Shown: positions 12,642 to 20,227 of the stretch, piece by piece
Layout: every line of letters begins with the position of its first letter
Numbering within the stretch: the stretch's first letter is position 1
Source: a virus
Length of the DNA: 20,227 nt
IMG/VR virus record: IMGVR_UViG_3300027856_000410
Coordinates: 1 to 20,227 of that record
Direction: 5' to 3' (one strand)
Position numbers and translations under genes: made by a program
Notes under the pieces: model-generated
Seen by the model: the letters and a program-made list of their open reading frames with translations, nothing else
Told to the model about the DNA's origin: nothing
The model's database searches: none

Positions 12642-14209
12642 TGCCTACAATCACCTTCGTTGAAGCAGTAGGCGGGCCAGTCCCGGCGGTTGAGATTGAA
12701 CTCAATCTCAGCGGCTCTGGCGGTCTCCCAGACGGTGGGCAGATTCGATCCATCATTGTGGTAGCCGAAAAGGTAGCCGCTGGGACGCAGACGGCTGACA
12801 CTGTGAGCGCTACGGCCTACGGGTCTGGGGCTGATGGTATCGCCGCGTTCGGGACTACGTCTCCAGGCGCTGCGATGATCGCCGCTATCTACGACTATTA
12901 CAACTCAGAAACCGGTCGCGCCAAAGTCGAAGTTTGGGGCGCTTGCATTGATGAAGACGCGGGTAGTGTCGCTGCCATTCAGACTTGTACGGTTGCGAAT
13001 AACGCTACGGCCGCTGGCGTGCTTACGCTGCGTATCGGCGGCAAGCTTTTCACCGTCTCAGTGACCAACGGCATGACTCCTGCAAACCAGGAGATCGCCA
13101 TTGCGGCCGCGTTTAACAACGCCCTTGAAAAGGACAGGCCCCCACTGTTGGCAACTGCCCCCGGTGCTGGAGTTGCTACCTTTACTGCGTCCGTTAAGGG
13201 CGCGCACATGAACAACATCGGCCTTGAAACTGTGTCTCAGGGTTCGATTACCGGCTCAACCTATACGTGGTCTGGTACTACCATGGGAGCAGTGGCCGGT
13301 ACTGCTGGCGTAGGCGCCCTGGCAGCTGGTGATTTCACCGCCGTCATTGCCGCGCTTGAGAGCTTTAGCGCCGCCGGACAGTATGTAATCCCGTGGACAG
13401 AGGTAGGCAATGCAGGCGCCCTGGCGTTTGACACCGTTGTTCCGCCGATCTTCAGGGACCACGTGATTTCACAGGGCGATGCCAGCAACATGATCCCTGC
13501 TACTTTGCGGATGGCATGGAAAGACAGCGGCGGTGCCGCCATCGGCCCAGTTGCAGCAGTGGCCGCATTGGATACCAATGACTGCGAGCGGGTATCGTTG
13601 GCAATTGCTCCATATTCTGCGGTTGAAATGTCCGGGTCATGGGAGGGAGAGATTGCGGCTCGCTACGCGGCAATGAGAGCCTCTGAGCCTCATTACGGGC
13701 GTAGCTTTGACGGCCTGCCGTTTTCTGACATCGCAACCTCGGCACCGGGTGACGTATTTACCAAGGCCGAATTAACCACCCTGCTCAATGGCGGCTGTAC
13801 TCCGCTTAACACACCTCGCAATGGCGACACAGTGCAAATAGTGAGAGACGTGTGTTGCCGCACCGACCTTGGGCTGTTCGACACCCAGGGAATGGACGCA
13901 CTGGACTATATCCGTGAGGACTGGGAAGCCACTCTTGTGGCACAGCGCAGGCTGTCCATTGTAGAGGACACTGCAGACCTACCACCGGTTGAGTTTATTA
14001 CCCAGCCCAAGGTCATCAAGGCGCTACTGCGAAGTCGCGCTGATCTACTGGCTAACGCCGGCTATATGACCAACGTCGCCGAAAACTGGCCCAGTGTGAC
14101 GGTCAATCTAAGCGGGTCTACATTGCAGATAGCCGTACCGATTGACCTCATTCCGGCATTGCACAACATCATGGTTCGCATTGACGCGACCGTGCCCCCA
14201 GGAGCATAG
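12641..14209 (+). CDS. Tail sheath protein (Mu gpL-type)
   Basis: The sheath contracts to drive the tube through the cell envelope. The 522-residue product follows the Mu gpL pattern: an N-terminal strand-rich segment, GSGADGIAAFG and AAMIAAIYDYY near residues 60-90, an inserted beta domain (about 110-200, LTLRIGGKLFTVSVTNG), then a large alpha/beta core with ERVSLAIAPYSAVEMSGSW, and a C-terminal domain with FITQPKVIKALLRSRADLL. Direct adjacency to a tube gene supports the call and shows a contractile tail. Confidence 0.9.
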   Translation: MPTITFVEAVGGPVPAVEIELNLSGSGGLPDGGQIRSIIVVAEKVAAGTQTADTVSATAYGSGADGIAAFGTTSPGAAMIAAIYDYYNSETGRAKVEVWGACIDEDAGSVAAIQTCTVANNATAAGVLTLRIGGKLFTVSVTNGMTPANQEIAIAAAFNNALEKDRPPLLATAPGAGVATFTASVKGAHMNNIGLETVSQGSITGSTYTWSGTTMGAVAGTAGVGALAAGDFTAVIAALESFSAAGQYVIPWTEVGNAGALAFDTVVPPIFRDHVISQGDASNMIPATLRMAWKDSGGAAIGPVAAVAALDTNDCERVSLAIAPYSAVEMSGSWEGEIAARYAAMRASEPHYGRSFDGLPFSDIATSAPGDVFTKAELTTLLNGGCTPLNTPRNGDTVQIVRDVCCRTDLGLFDTQGMDALDYIREDWEATLVAQRRLSIVEDTADLPPVEFITQPKVIKALLRSRADLLANAGYMTNVAENWPSVTVNLSGSTLQIAVPIDLIPALHNIMVRIDATVPPGA

Positions 14210-14212
14210 AAA

Positions 14213-14602
14213 ATGGGTAACGCTGCCACAGCACAATACAGCTTCGGGGCGCAGGTACTACACAACATCGCTGACGTCAATATCAGTGATGATGGCGGTA
14301 CGTCTTCCCCTATCCGGGCAATAACGCCCAGTCGTAAACCAATCGGGTGGCGACACAGTCAAAACCCGACTCACACGATTACGTTCAACGTTGCTGTTCT
14401 TGACGATGGTGTCGAAGTCGATTGGATGCGATACAAAGAGACCAAGAACGAATTCACCTTCGGCGAGGTCTCGGACCTGTGGAATCGCAACTTTGACTAT
14501 GCGATTGTGCAGACCTGTGAGTCAAGCACTGACACAGACACCAGCACTGTAACCTGGGCCGTAACCGTCATGGCCCTAGAAAGCACGTATGCCACAACCT
14601 AA
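14213..14602 (+). CDS. Tail tube protein (Mu gpM-like)
   Basis: The 129-residue, beta-rich product, with little charge clustering, matches the size and strand pattern of contractile-phage tube proteins (TITFNVAVLDDGVEVDW, then TVTWAVTVMALESTY at the C-terminus). AGGAG lies eight bases before the ATG. Sheath, tube, chaperone is the invariant order of such tails. Its stop is overlapped by 14 bases by the chaperone start. Confidence 0.85.
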   Translation: MGNAATAQYSFGAQVLHNIADVNISDDGGTSSPIRAITPSRKPIGWRHSQNPTHTITFNVAVLDDGVEVDWMRYKETKNEFTFGEVSDLWNRNFDYAIVQTCESSTDTDTSTVTWAVTVMALESTYATT

Positions 14603-15308
14603 AGACCTAGGCGATTTCGAGATTGGCCCGAATGGTGTTGTCTATGATGGGCCTCCGGGTGGTCTTGAGGCGCTGCTGTCCTCCCGTGCGATTGTTTCTG
14701 ATCCTGTAACAGTGGAGCATGGCGACGAATCTAAAACCGTCAAGTTTCGTGAGCTGTCGAACGACCAGAAGAATGCAGTAAGGGCCTTTGCTGTCCAGTT
14801 CATCGAGGATAGGCGCCGTACCCAGGAAGAGGATGGCAAGGGAGAATGGCGTGATGCTGAATCAGACCGTGATGTGCTGGTAGCTGAGGAGATGGAATTA
14901 CGCATGTTGCAGGCTTCTATGTTGGACCCGAAAACCAACGGGCCCGCATGCTCCCTGGCTTGGCTACGTAAACGCATGGGAACCCAACTACAGCAAAAAC
15001 TAGGTGAGCGATATGACGCTTTTGAAAAGCTGATTGACCCGGAGCAAATTGACGAAGACATCATCAAGATGGTGATTGAGGATGTAAAAAAAAACACCCC
15101 GCTCGACTTGCTCTGCATGCAATACGGTTCAATTTTGCTAGCTCGCTCTTTGCAATATTTGGGCGCCCTGCACTTCAGCTCAGTGACAGACAAATCCAAT
15201 GGTTTGGAATCACCAGAGACGCAGCCCTTAAAGAAGCCAAAGAGCAAGGCATCGATGTTGGCCCGAAAGCAACCACGGAGGCGCTCATCGAAGACCAAAC
15301 AGAAGTAG
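14589..15308 (+). CDS. Tail assembly chaperone, unshifted product
   Basis: The 239-residue zero-frame product lies between tube and tape measure, the place of gpG-type chaperones that coat the tape measure during tail assembly. It is acidic and helical (LSNDQKNAVRAFAVQFIEDR, PEQIDEDIIKMVIEDVKKN) up to residue 169. After that comes a hydrophobic stretch and then an extremely basic tail (KKPKSK, RKQPRRRSSK). The tail looks like readout of a DNA segment selected in another frame. A run of nine A residues at codons 166-169 allows a -1 shift into a second product. Confidence 0.82.
   Translation: MPQPKDLGDFEIGPNGVVYDGPPGGLEALLSSRAIVSDPVTVEHGDESKTVKFRELSNDQKNAVRAFAVQFIEDRRRTQEEDGKGEWRDAESDRDVLVAEEMELRMLQASMLDPKTNGPACSLAWLRKRMGTQLQQKLGERYDAFEKLIDPEQIDEDIIKMVIEDVKKNTPLDLLCMQYGSILLARSLQYLGALHFSSVTDKSNGLESPETQPLKKPKSKASMLARKQPRRRSSKTKQK
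15086..15095 (+). promoter_or_regulatory. Slippery site for -1 ribosomal frameshift
   Basis: The zero-frame reading GTA AAA AAA AAC contains A AAA AAC, a classic X XXY YYZ slippery heptamer, within nine consecutive A residues. It coincides with the opening of the downstream -1 frame. No strong stem-loop stimulator is obvious just after it, although GCATGC is close by. Confidence 0.75.
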
Positions 15309-15367
15309 TTGTAGAATGTACAAAGGCCTTAATTGAGGCCATCGGAAACCGACCCCTAGGGATTTAA
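15095..15367 (+). CDS. Tail assembly chaperone, -1 frameshift extension
   Basis: This frame opens at a TGA only a few codons before the A9 run and stays open for 90 codons to a TAA (15365-15367) that shares a base with the tape-measure ATG. It has no start of its own. If ribosomes slip at A AAA AAC, the first 169 residues of the chaperone are joined to these 90 (about 259 in total). The later part reads as normal helical protein (RDAALKEAKEQGI, then TEALIEDQTEVVVECTKALI). This corresponds to the gpG-T type fusion conserved in many long-tailed phages. Confidence 0.75.
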   Translation, partial: HPARLALHAIRFNFASSLFAIFGRPALQLSDRQIQWFGITRDAALKEAKEQGIDVGPKATTEALIEDQTEVVVECTKALIEAIGNRPLGI

Positions 15368-17826
15368 TGCCCGCCAAAGATAAAAGAATTGCCCTTACGA
15401 TTACTGCAAATACCAGGCAGCTGCGTCAAGACATGCGCAGAGCAGGCCGTGAGGTCAAGGGGTTTGAGCGCCAGGTTACTGGGCTGGGCAATCGTCTACG
15501 CATGATGCGCATGCGGTTCCAGCAGTCTGGCGTTTTCGGGCGTGGTGGTGGAGCCCTACGTACTGCGGCTGGCTTTGCTGGTGCGTTTGGCATTCAGCAA
15601 ATGTTCGCCGGTGCCAAAGAGGAAAACGCGGCGCTGACTGATATCGCCATCACTGGTAACCTCACTGATAAGCAGCTTCAGAAGTTGCGAAAAACCATGT
15701 TCGAGGTGAGCAACGCTACGGCGAAAAGCACCGGCGAGCTAACATCGTTTGTGGCGACTGTCACCACTATGACCGGTGATGCAGCGGGAGCACAAGAGGC
15801 TCTTGCTGGAATAGGCGAGGTGATGGTAGCCACCGGCGCGTCTGGAGAAGCGCTGGCCGGTACCTATGTCAAGCTGACCACCACCATGGGACTGCTTCCA
15901 AAGCAGGCTCGTGAGGCGTTCAACGTGCTTCGGTCTCAGGAGAAGTTGGGCTCCGTTACCCTAGCAAACGTGTCCGCCAACATCGGCAAGATTATCGGTG
16001 CGGCAGGCGTCTATGGTGCAGAGGGTAAGGGCATCAAGGGCGTGCGCACTCTTGGCGGTCTATTCCAGATTGCACAGCGAGGGTTTGCGGTAGGCCAAGA
16101 GGGCGAAGCCGCCACGTCAGCAGCTGCGTTCCTGTCGTTCATGGGTCGTCGTGCAAAGCAGGTCAAAAAGACATTCGGCGTTGATGTGTTCGACAAGGGC
16201 GGCCAAGCACGCGACCTGCCAACTGTACTTGAAGAGCTAGGCAAGGCGTTCAGCGCAGACCCAAGCAAGCTACGCACAAAGGGCCAGTTGATTTTCGGTC
16301 GGGCCGGTATTCGTACTGCCCAGCAGTTGGCAGAGGCAGCCCGCGGTCCGCTTGGATTCGGCGGCAAGGTTGGGACATTCGCCAGTGCGAACGCATTGCT
16401 CCGCGGAGCTGGTGGAGTTGATGAGATCAGCGCCGATGCAGCCAAGCGTCGCAAGTCTGCATCGTATCAGTTTGACGAGCAGATCAATATACTCAAGAAC
16501 AGCTTCCAGAAGCACATGATTCCTGTGTTCAAGCAGCTCGCTGCCACGCTAAAGGACGTTGGTCCAGACCTCGTGCGTATGCTCAAATTTGCCCTGGAAA
16601 ACAGCAGGGCGCTGTTTAAGCTATGGCTTGGATACAAGGGCATAACGTTTTTTAAAAACCTCATGGCGCCAGTACAGGGAGGCGCACAGGGTGGCGCGGC
16701 TGGCATTGCAGGAATGGCAGCAGGTGGGTCTGGTGGCGCCTATATGATGCCAGGCGGTCAGATGGCTCCTGCATCTGCACTTGGCGCGCGCGCGGGCGGC
16801 ACATGGCTGAATCCTGCGTTTTCAAGAACTCATGGTTTCGGAGTTAATCGCTGGTCGGACGCACAAATGCTGAGGCGCGAGCGCAGCAGGTTTAGACGTG
16901 CTGGCAGGTGGATGGGCAGGGGCGTAGGGCGCTATGGTGCTGCGGGCCTTCGTGGCAGTGGGCAGATTCTTGGCGCTGCTTCATATTTCGTTGACTCTCC
17001 GCGCAAGAACATGTTTACAGGACAAGACCAGGCAGAAAACATGGCACTGATGTCTGGCAATCCATATGCAATGGCAGCAGGCGCAACATCAAAGGGGGCA
17101 TCAAACACAGCCGGTTATATGCAGGGATTTGGTTCAAATGCAGGTTGGTTTGCAAGCGGTGCGCTGTCTCTTTTAGGGGGAAGCACGCGTCAAGTACAGG
17201 CGGCAAGAGGCATCGAAGAGAAGCTGGGGCTTGGAGGTGGCAAGGGCGCCCTTTCTGCTGCGGTGGACAGGCTAGCCACCACGGTTAATAAGATTGGATC
17301 GTCGCTTGCTAACGGTGGGCAAAACCTAGATAAATTCTATACCCAGACCTGGAGAGGCGTAGCACAGAAACAAGAATCAGATAGGCTCATTGGTAAGTTT
17401 GACCCGTACCAGGCAGACAAGAGCGGAATTTTCAGTACCCTGTTTGCCGGTGGTGGTGGTGGTGAATATGGCATTTCTCCAGAACAGCGCGTTGCCATGT
17501 CAGGGCAGGGGATTGGCAGCCTAAAGACTCTCCATGGCAAGCTGGGCATGCAGCGCAATGCTGCCAGACAGGCTGTTATAGCATCACTCAAAAAGAGTGA
17601 CTACAAGGGCCCGATTACAGAGGAAGTACTAGCAGAGCGATCGCCACAGTTTGCCAAATTGAATGATCTGTACAAGGCAATGGACAAACTGATTGCAGAC
17701 ATTCTTAGCGGCAAGAAAATAACGGTCAACGCAATAGTCCCACCCGGCACCACTCCAGCCCAGCGCGTAGAATACAACGCCAGGCCACTAACCGCAACAG
17801 CCACAACCCAGGACATGACCGAATAA
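15367..17826 (+). CDS. Tail tape measure protein
   Basis: The 819-residue product starts at a TAATG junction with the frameshift frame. The N-terminus is a basic coiled coil (RQLRQDMRRAGREVKGFERQ). It is followed by the conserved tape-measure domain (about residues 70-330, with TGELTSFVATVTTM, ALAGTYVKLTTTMGLLP and QRGFAVGQEGEAATSAAAFL), then Gly/Ala-rich segments and helices. By the usual rule of about 0.15 nm per residue it predicts a tail of roughly 120 nm. Its stop overlaps the next ATG (TAATG). No lytic domain is seen. Confidence 0.92.
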   Translation: MPAKDKRIALTITANTRQLRQDMRRAGREVKGFERQVTGLGNRLRMMRMRFQQSGVFGRGGGALRTAAGFAGAFGIQQMFAGAKEENAALTDIAITGNLTDKQLQKLRKTMFEVSNATAKSTGELTSFVATVTTMTGDAAGAQEALAGIGEVMVATGASGEALAGTYVKLTTTMGLLPKQAREAFNVLRSQEKLGSVTLANVSANIGKIIGAAGVYGAEGKGIKGVRTLGGLFQIAQRGFAVGQEGEAATSAAAFLSFMGRRAKQVKKTFGVDVFDKGGQARDLPTVLEELGKAFSADPSKLRTKGQLIFGRAGIRTAQQLAEAARGPLGFGGKVGTFASANALLRGAGGVDEISADAAKRRKSASYQFDEQINILKNSFQKHMIPVFKQLAATLKDVGPDLVRMLKFALENSRALFKLWLGYKGITFFKNLMAPVQGGAQGGAAGIAGMAAGGSGGAYMMPGGQMAPASALGARAGGTWLNPAFSRTHGFGVNRWSDAQMLRRERSRFRRAGRWMGRGVGRYGAAGLRGSGQILGAASYFVDSPRKNMFTGQDQAENMALMSGNPYAMAAGATSKGASNTAGYMQGFGSNAGWFASGALSLLGGSTRQVQAARGIEEKLGLGGGKGALSAAVDRLATTVNKIGSSLANGGQNLDKFYTQTWRGVAQKQESDRLIGKFDPYQADKSGIFSTLFAGGGGGEYGISPEQRVAMSGQGIGSLKTLHGKLGMQRNAARQAVIASLKKSDYKGPITEEVLAERSPQFAKLNDLYKAMDKLIADILSGKKITVNAIVPPGTTPAQRVEYNARPLTATATTQDMTE

Positions 17827-18731
17827 TGGCAAGCCTACGCGAAACCATAGCGATGGAAGCCAAGGTTGGCAGCGTAAAGTTTTGGGCAAAGCGTGCTAAC
17901 CCACAACCCACGCCACGACGCCTAGCACAGTACATCGGAGTAGGGGTTACGGGTGCGAGTCTTGAAGACCTGGGCAGAAATGCGCGCGTTGAAATCCTCA
18001 CCGCCGAAGTGACCGAAGATATCTACGTCGACCTGGATTTCATTAAAGACGCGGCCAAGGTCATCACGATTCAGCATCCGCTGTTTGGCGTGTTCGAGGG
18101 ACGTCTAGCTGATGTCACCTATGACGCCGGCCCGAATGACATGGTGGATATTGTATGCACGTGTATCGAAGATGGTGACCCCAAGGTGTTGTTCGTCCCT
18201 GCGGCAAACACTACCGCTCAGAAAAAGCAGTCCGCTGATTCTACGTTTGACAATCTGACGCTCAGTGCATTCGATGCCGCACCCACGTCAAGCGGCCTAC
18301 CATCTGCATCGGCCAGTCTTGATTCCAGCTTCAGCAGCCTCTCAGCCGTTATGGACGCCGTATCATCTGCAGACGCATTGTGGGCGGACGCAAGCGCAGC
18401 CTTTTCAGACCTGGCCAGCGCAGGGGATGTATTCATCGATGCCGTTGATTCATTCCAAGACGCCACCCAGGAAATGGTAGACATGGTAGATACCACCTAC
18501 GAGCTCATCAATACCGCCAGGGAGTGGGTAGACGCCGTGGAAAACCAGGTAGCCGGGGTGTGGCAAAATATGCGCATCACCACGCCTCTGTCCATCGCAG
18601 AGATTGCACTTGGGCTCGTGGGAAAAGATGACGAAGACACGATAGACCTGATATTGTCTCGCAACCCAACACTGATTGACCTCAATGCTGTCCCAGTGGG
18701 CTTTGAGTTGTCGATCCCGATAAGCCTGTGA
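17826..18731 (+). CDS. Mu gpN-like tail/DNA-circularisation protein with LysM-like end
   Basis: The 301-residue product has an N-terminal domain (about residues 1-120) with the pattern of the DNA_circ_N family: RRLAQYIGVG, EDLGRNARVEI, ITIQHPLFGVFEGRL. A low-complexity Ser/Ala/Asp stretch follows (about 140-200), and a C-terminal LysM-like segment (TIDLILSRNPTLIDLNAVP, then GFELSIPI). In Mu-type tails gpN sits at the baseplate hub beside gpP. A LysM could touch peptidoglycan or simply serve as a structural module. It starts at TAATG, and its TGA overlaps the next GTG. Confidence 0.8.
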   Translation: MASLRETIAMEAKVGSVKFWAKRANPQPTPRRLAQYIGVGVTGASLEDLGRNARVEILTAEVTEDIYVDLDFIKDAAKVITIQHPLFGVFEGRLADVTYDAGPNDMVDIVCTCIEDGDPKVLFVPAANTTAQKKQSADSTFDNLTLSAFDAAPTSSGLPSASASLDSSFSSLSAVMDAVSSADALWADASAAFSDLASAGDVFIDAVDSFQDATQEMVDMVDTTYELINTAREWVDAVENQVAGVWQNMRITTPLSIAEIALGLVGKDDEDTIDLILSRNPTLIDLNAVPVGFELSIPISL

Positions 18732-20098
18732 CCATCGACCTTGACATACATCTGGTAGACCTCGATACAAAGAAGTCGCATCGGCTGACCCACTGGACTA
18801 GCTACGCCGTGATTCAGGATTTAATGAATCCAGCGGACACGTTTAGCGCCACCATTGCAGCGGTAGATAGCCAACGTGATTTCACCGCCCATGGTGGTCA
18901 AAAGGCGCAGGTGTTTTTCAACGGGGCGCTACAGTCCACTGCTATCACAGACGAGCGCTCAGAGGCCACCAGTGGCAGCTCTACGGACTTGCAAATTACT
19001 GGTAGGGGCGTAGGGGCCCTGTTGCTTGATAACGTCGTAGCGGCCGATCGGTTGTCCATGGTCAATAAGACCCTGTTTCAGGTTGCGCAGGATATCACCG
19101 CACCGTACCAGCCTGATTTCATCACCAGCGTTGTGACTAACAATGCTGGCAATCGGTACATGGTTGCGGGTAAGAATCCGAGCTACTCGAACAAAAGCAA
19201 GATGACGAAGGTCGAAACCAGGGATGCCCAGGGCAAAGTCACCGGTGTCCAGTGGGTCAAGACAACGAAGAAGATTCGCGTCAAGGGCACAAAGCAGAAG
19301 TTCGGCAAAGACTCGCCTGAATACAAGGGCACGACAGAAGACAAATTAAGTCAGAATAAGATATCCCCAGAGGAGAAAATCTGGGGCGTTATACACAAGC
19401 TCAGCAGGCAGATCGCATGCCTGCCGATGGTCGGTGCTGACGGCGCGCTGATCATCACTCGCCCGACGTACGATTTCGACAGCACAGTCTACGGGCAGGG
19501 CATTGTTCAGCTGTGGGACCGCAAGAATAAACGAGCCACCGGCGGTAACGTCATGCGCTCACAGTTCGAGACGTCTATAGCTGGCAGAGCGTCTGAGATA
19601 GTGGCCTGGGCAACCGGCAAATCTAAGAAGACCGACATGGGCAAGCAGCTTCTAAAGCACACATGGTCCGTCAAGGACCCGTCGCCTGCATTCTGGACTC
19701 GTTTACCTGCGGCTCCATGGCTAGGGACGAACATCCTGCCAAAGCCAGACCGCATGGTGTTCAAAACCATCAACAACGAGAAGTTGATCAGGCGTCGTGT
19801 GCGTACCGTGTTCGAGGAACGCGTGATAGGCGCCTTTTCACTCGAGTACCAGATTGCTGGACACACTATCAATGGCAACATGCCAGTAGTAGACAGCATG
19901 ATTCCGGTCTACGATGAGCGCTACGGACTCATTGGGCAGCCTTACTACATTACTCGCGTCGAACGAAAGATGGATATCACCGATGGGAAGACCACGGTCC
20001 TCAAGCTGATGCCCCCGAAAATCTGGTTGTACTTCGACCATGATAAAACGGGCGATGCCGAATATAACGCACACATGGTGCAGAGGGTGTTTTGGTAA
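18728..20098 (+). CDS. Baseplate hub protein (Mu gpP/gp44-like)
   Basis: The 456-residue product starts at a GTG overlapping the previous TGA. The N-terminal part matches gpP/gpD-type hubs (HWTSYAVIQDLMNPADTFSA; then TDLQITGRGVGALLLDN). The C-terminal part has the usual return to a beta barrel (SMIPVYDERYGLIGQPYYIT and RKMDITDGKTTVLKL). A basic, polar segment of about 65 residues (about 150-215) interrupts the middle. Such hubs form the trimeric base to which the spike attaches. Confidence 0.85.
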   Translation: MTIDLDIHLVDLDTKKSHRLTHWTSYAVIQDLMNPADTFSATIAAVDSQRDFTAHGGQKAQVFFNGALQSTAITDERSEATSGSSTDLQITGRGVGALLLDNVVAADRLSMVNKTLFQVAQDITAPYQPDFITSVVTNNAGNRYMVAGKNPSYSNKSKMTKVETRDAQGKVTGVQWVKTTKKIRVKGTKQKFGKDSPEYKGTTEDKLSQNKISPEEKIWGVIHKLSRQIACLPMVGADGALIITRPTYDFDSTVYGQGIVQLWDRKNKRATGGNVMRSQFETSIAGRASEIVAWATGKSKKTDMGKQLLKHTWSVKDPSPAFWTRLPAAPWLGTNILPKPDRMVFKTINNEKLIRRRVRTVFEERVIGAFSLEYQIAGHTINGNMPVVDSMIPVYDERYGLIGQPYYITRVERKMDITDGKTTVLKLMPPKIWLYFDHDKTGDAEYNAHMVQRVFW

Positions 20099-20227
20099 AT
20101 GGGACTGTCTCCAAATGACAAACTGGGCGGCGCTATTCGTGGAGCGGTTCGGGGTATCTATCGTATCTCTATTATCAAGCGCGCGCTGGATTCAGGCCTG
20201 GCGTTCCTCCAAGCGTACGGACACGGT
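20099..20227 (+). CDS. Baseplate spike/assembly protein V-like (partial, 5' end)
   Basis: An ATG immediately after the hub stop opens a frame of 43 codons that is still open at the window end (MGLSPNDKLGGAIRGAVRGI at the start, AYGHG at the cut). In Mu-type tails the gene after gpP encodes the gp45/gpV spike, and relatives begin with a similar amphipathic stretch before the first OB-fold strand. The identity is from gene order; too little sequence is present to confirm it. Confidence 0.6.
   Translation, partial: MGLSPNDKLGGAIRGAVRGIYRISIIKRALDSGLAFLQAYGHG

Noticed and set aside
14642-15298. A 218-codon minus-strand frame opposite the tail chaperone
   Set aside because: Shadow of the + strand coding sequence, with no ribosome-binding site and no recognisable protein features.
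1-20227. CRISPR array, insertion sequence, integrase or restriction system
   Set aside because: Reading both strands showed no regularly spaced repeats, no transposase or integrase motifs and no defence-type catalytic motifs.

Overview
This window is a stretch of a tailed double-stranded DNA phage or prophage: the packaging, head and contractile-tail module. The virion genes lie in order on the + strand: large terminase, portal, MuF-like minor head protein, scaffold, major capsid protein, head-tail connectors, tail sheath, tail tube, tail-assembly chaperone, tape measure, DNA-circularisation/LysM protein, baseplate hub, and the start of a baseplate-spike gene. The sheath, tube, chaperone, gpN-like, gpP-like order is that of a Mu-type contractile tail (myovirus morphology). 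The head half (TerL, portal, MuF, scaffold, HK97-fold capsid) is the common terminase-packaging arrangement. Nothing identifies the host. No integrase, transposase or repressor of lysogeny is visible.

Positions 1-1271 hold a chain of very small genes joined by stop/start overlaps (TTGA, TAATG, ATGA), two of which start at TTG. They include a candidate zinc-motif small terminase, two or three small membrane proteins that could be lysis-related, and a 55-residue CxxC protein. TerL follows (1286-2752), then two small helical proteins and the portal (3280-4911). Between portal and MuF are three more overlapping micro-genes. One is a second 55-residue CxxC protein that resembles the first.

At 7019-7894 the strand switches. 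This minus-strand island contains a ribbon-helix-helix-like protein, a 72-residue protein whose stop codon lies in a tRNA anticodon loop, three tightly packed 73-nt tRNAs (anticodons GTA, TAG, TAA), a puzzling tRNA-like region that overlaps a well-initiated 31-codon ORF, and a 32-residue CxxC protein with a strong Shine-Dalgarno. A region of about 190 bp with nested dyads separates the island from the scaffold gene, where + strand transcription resumes.

From 8082 to the end the head-tail genes are almost gapless, usually with overlapping stops and starts. The tail chaperone carries a run of nine A residues that aligns exactly with the opening of a -1 frame. That frame stays open to a TAATG junction with the tape-measure gene, which is strong evidence for the conserved programmed -1 frameshift. 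The most unusual parts are the antisense tRNA/microprotein island, the short variable loops in tRNAs whose anticodons belong to the bacterial class II set, and the recurring CxxC microproteins.
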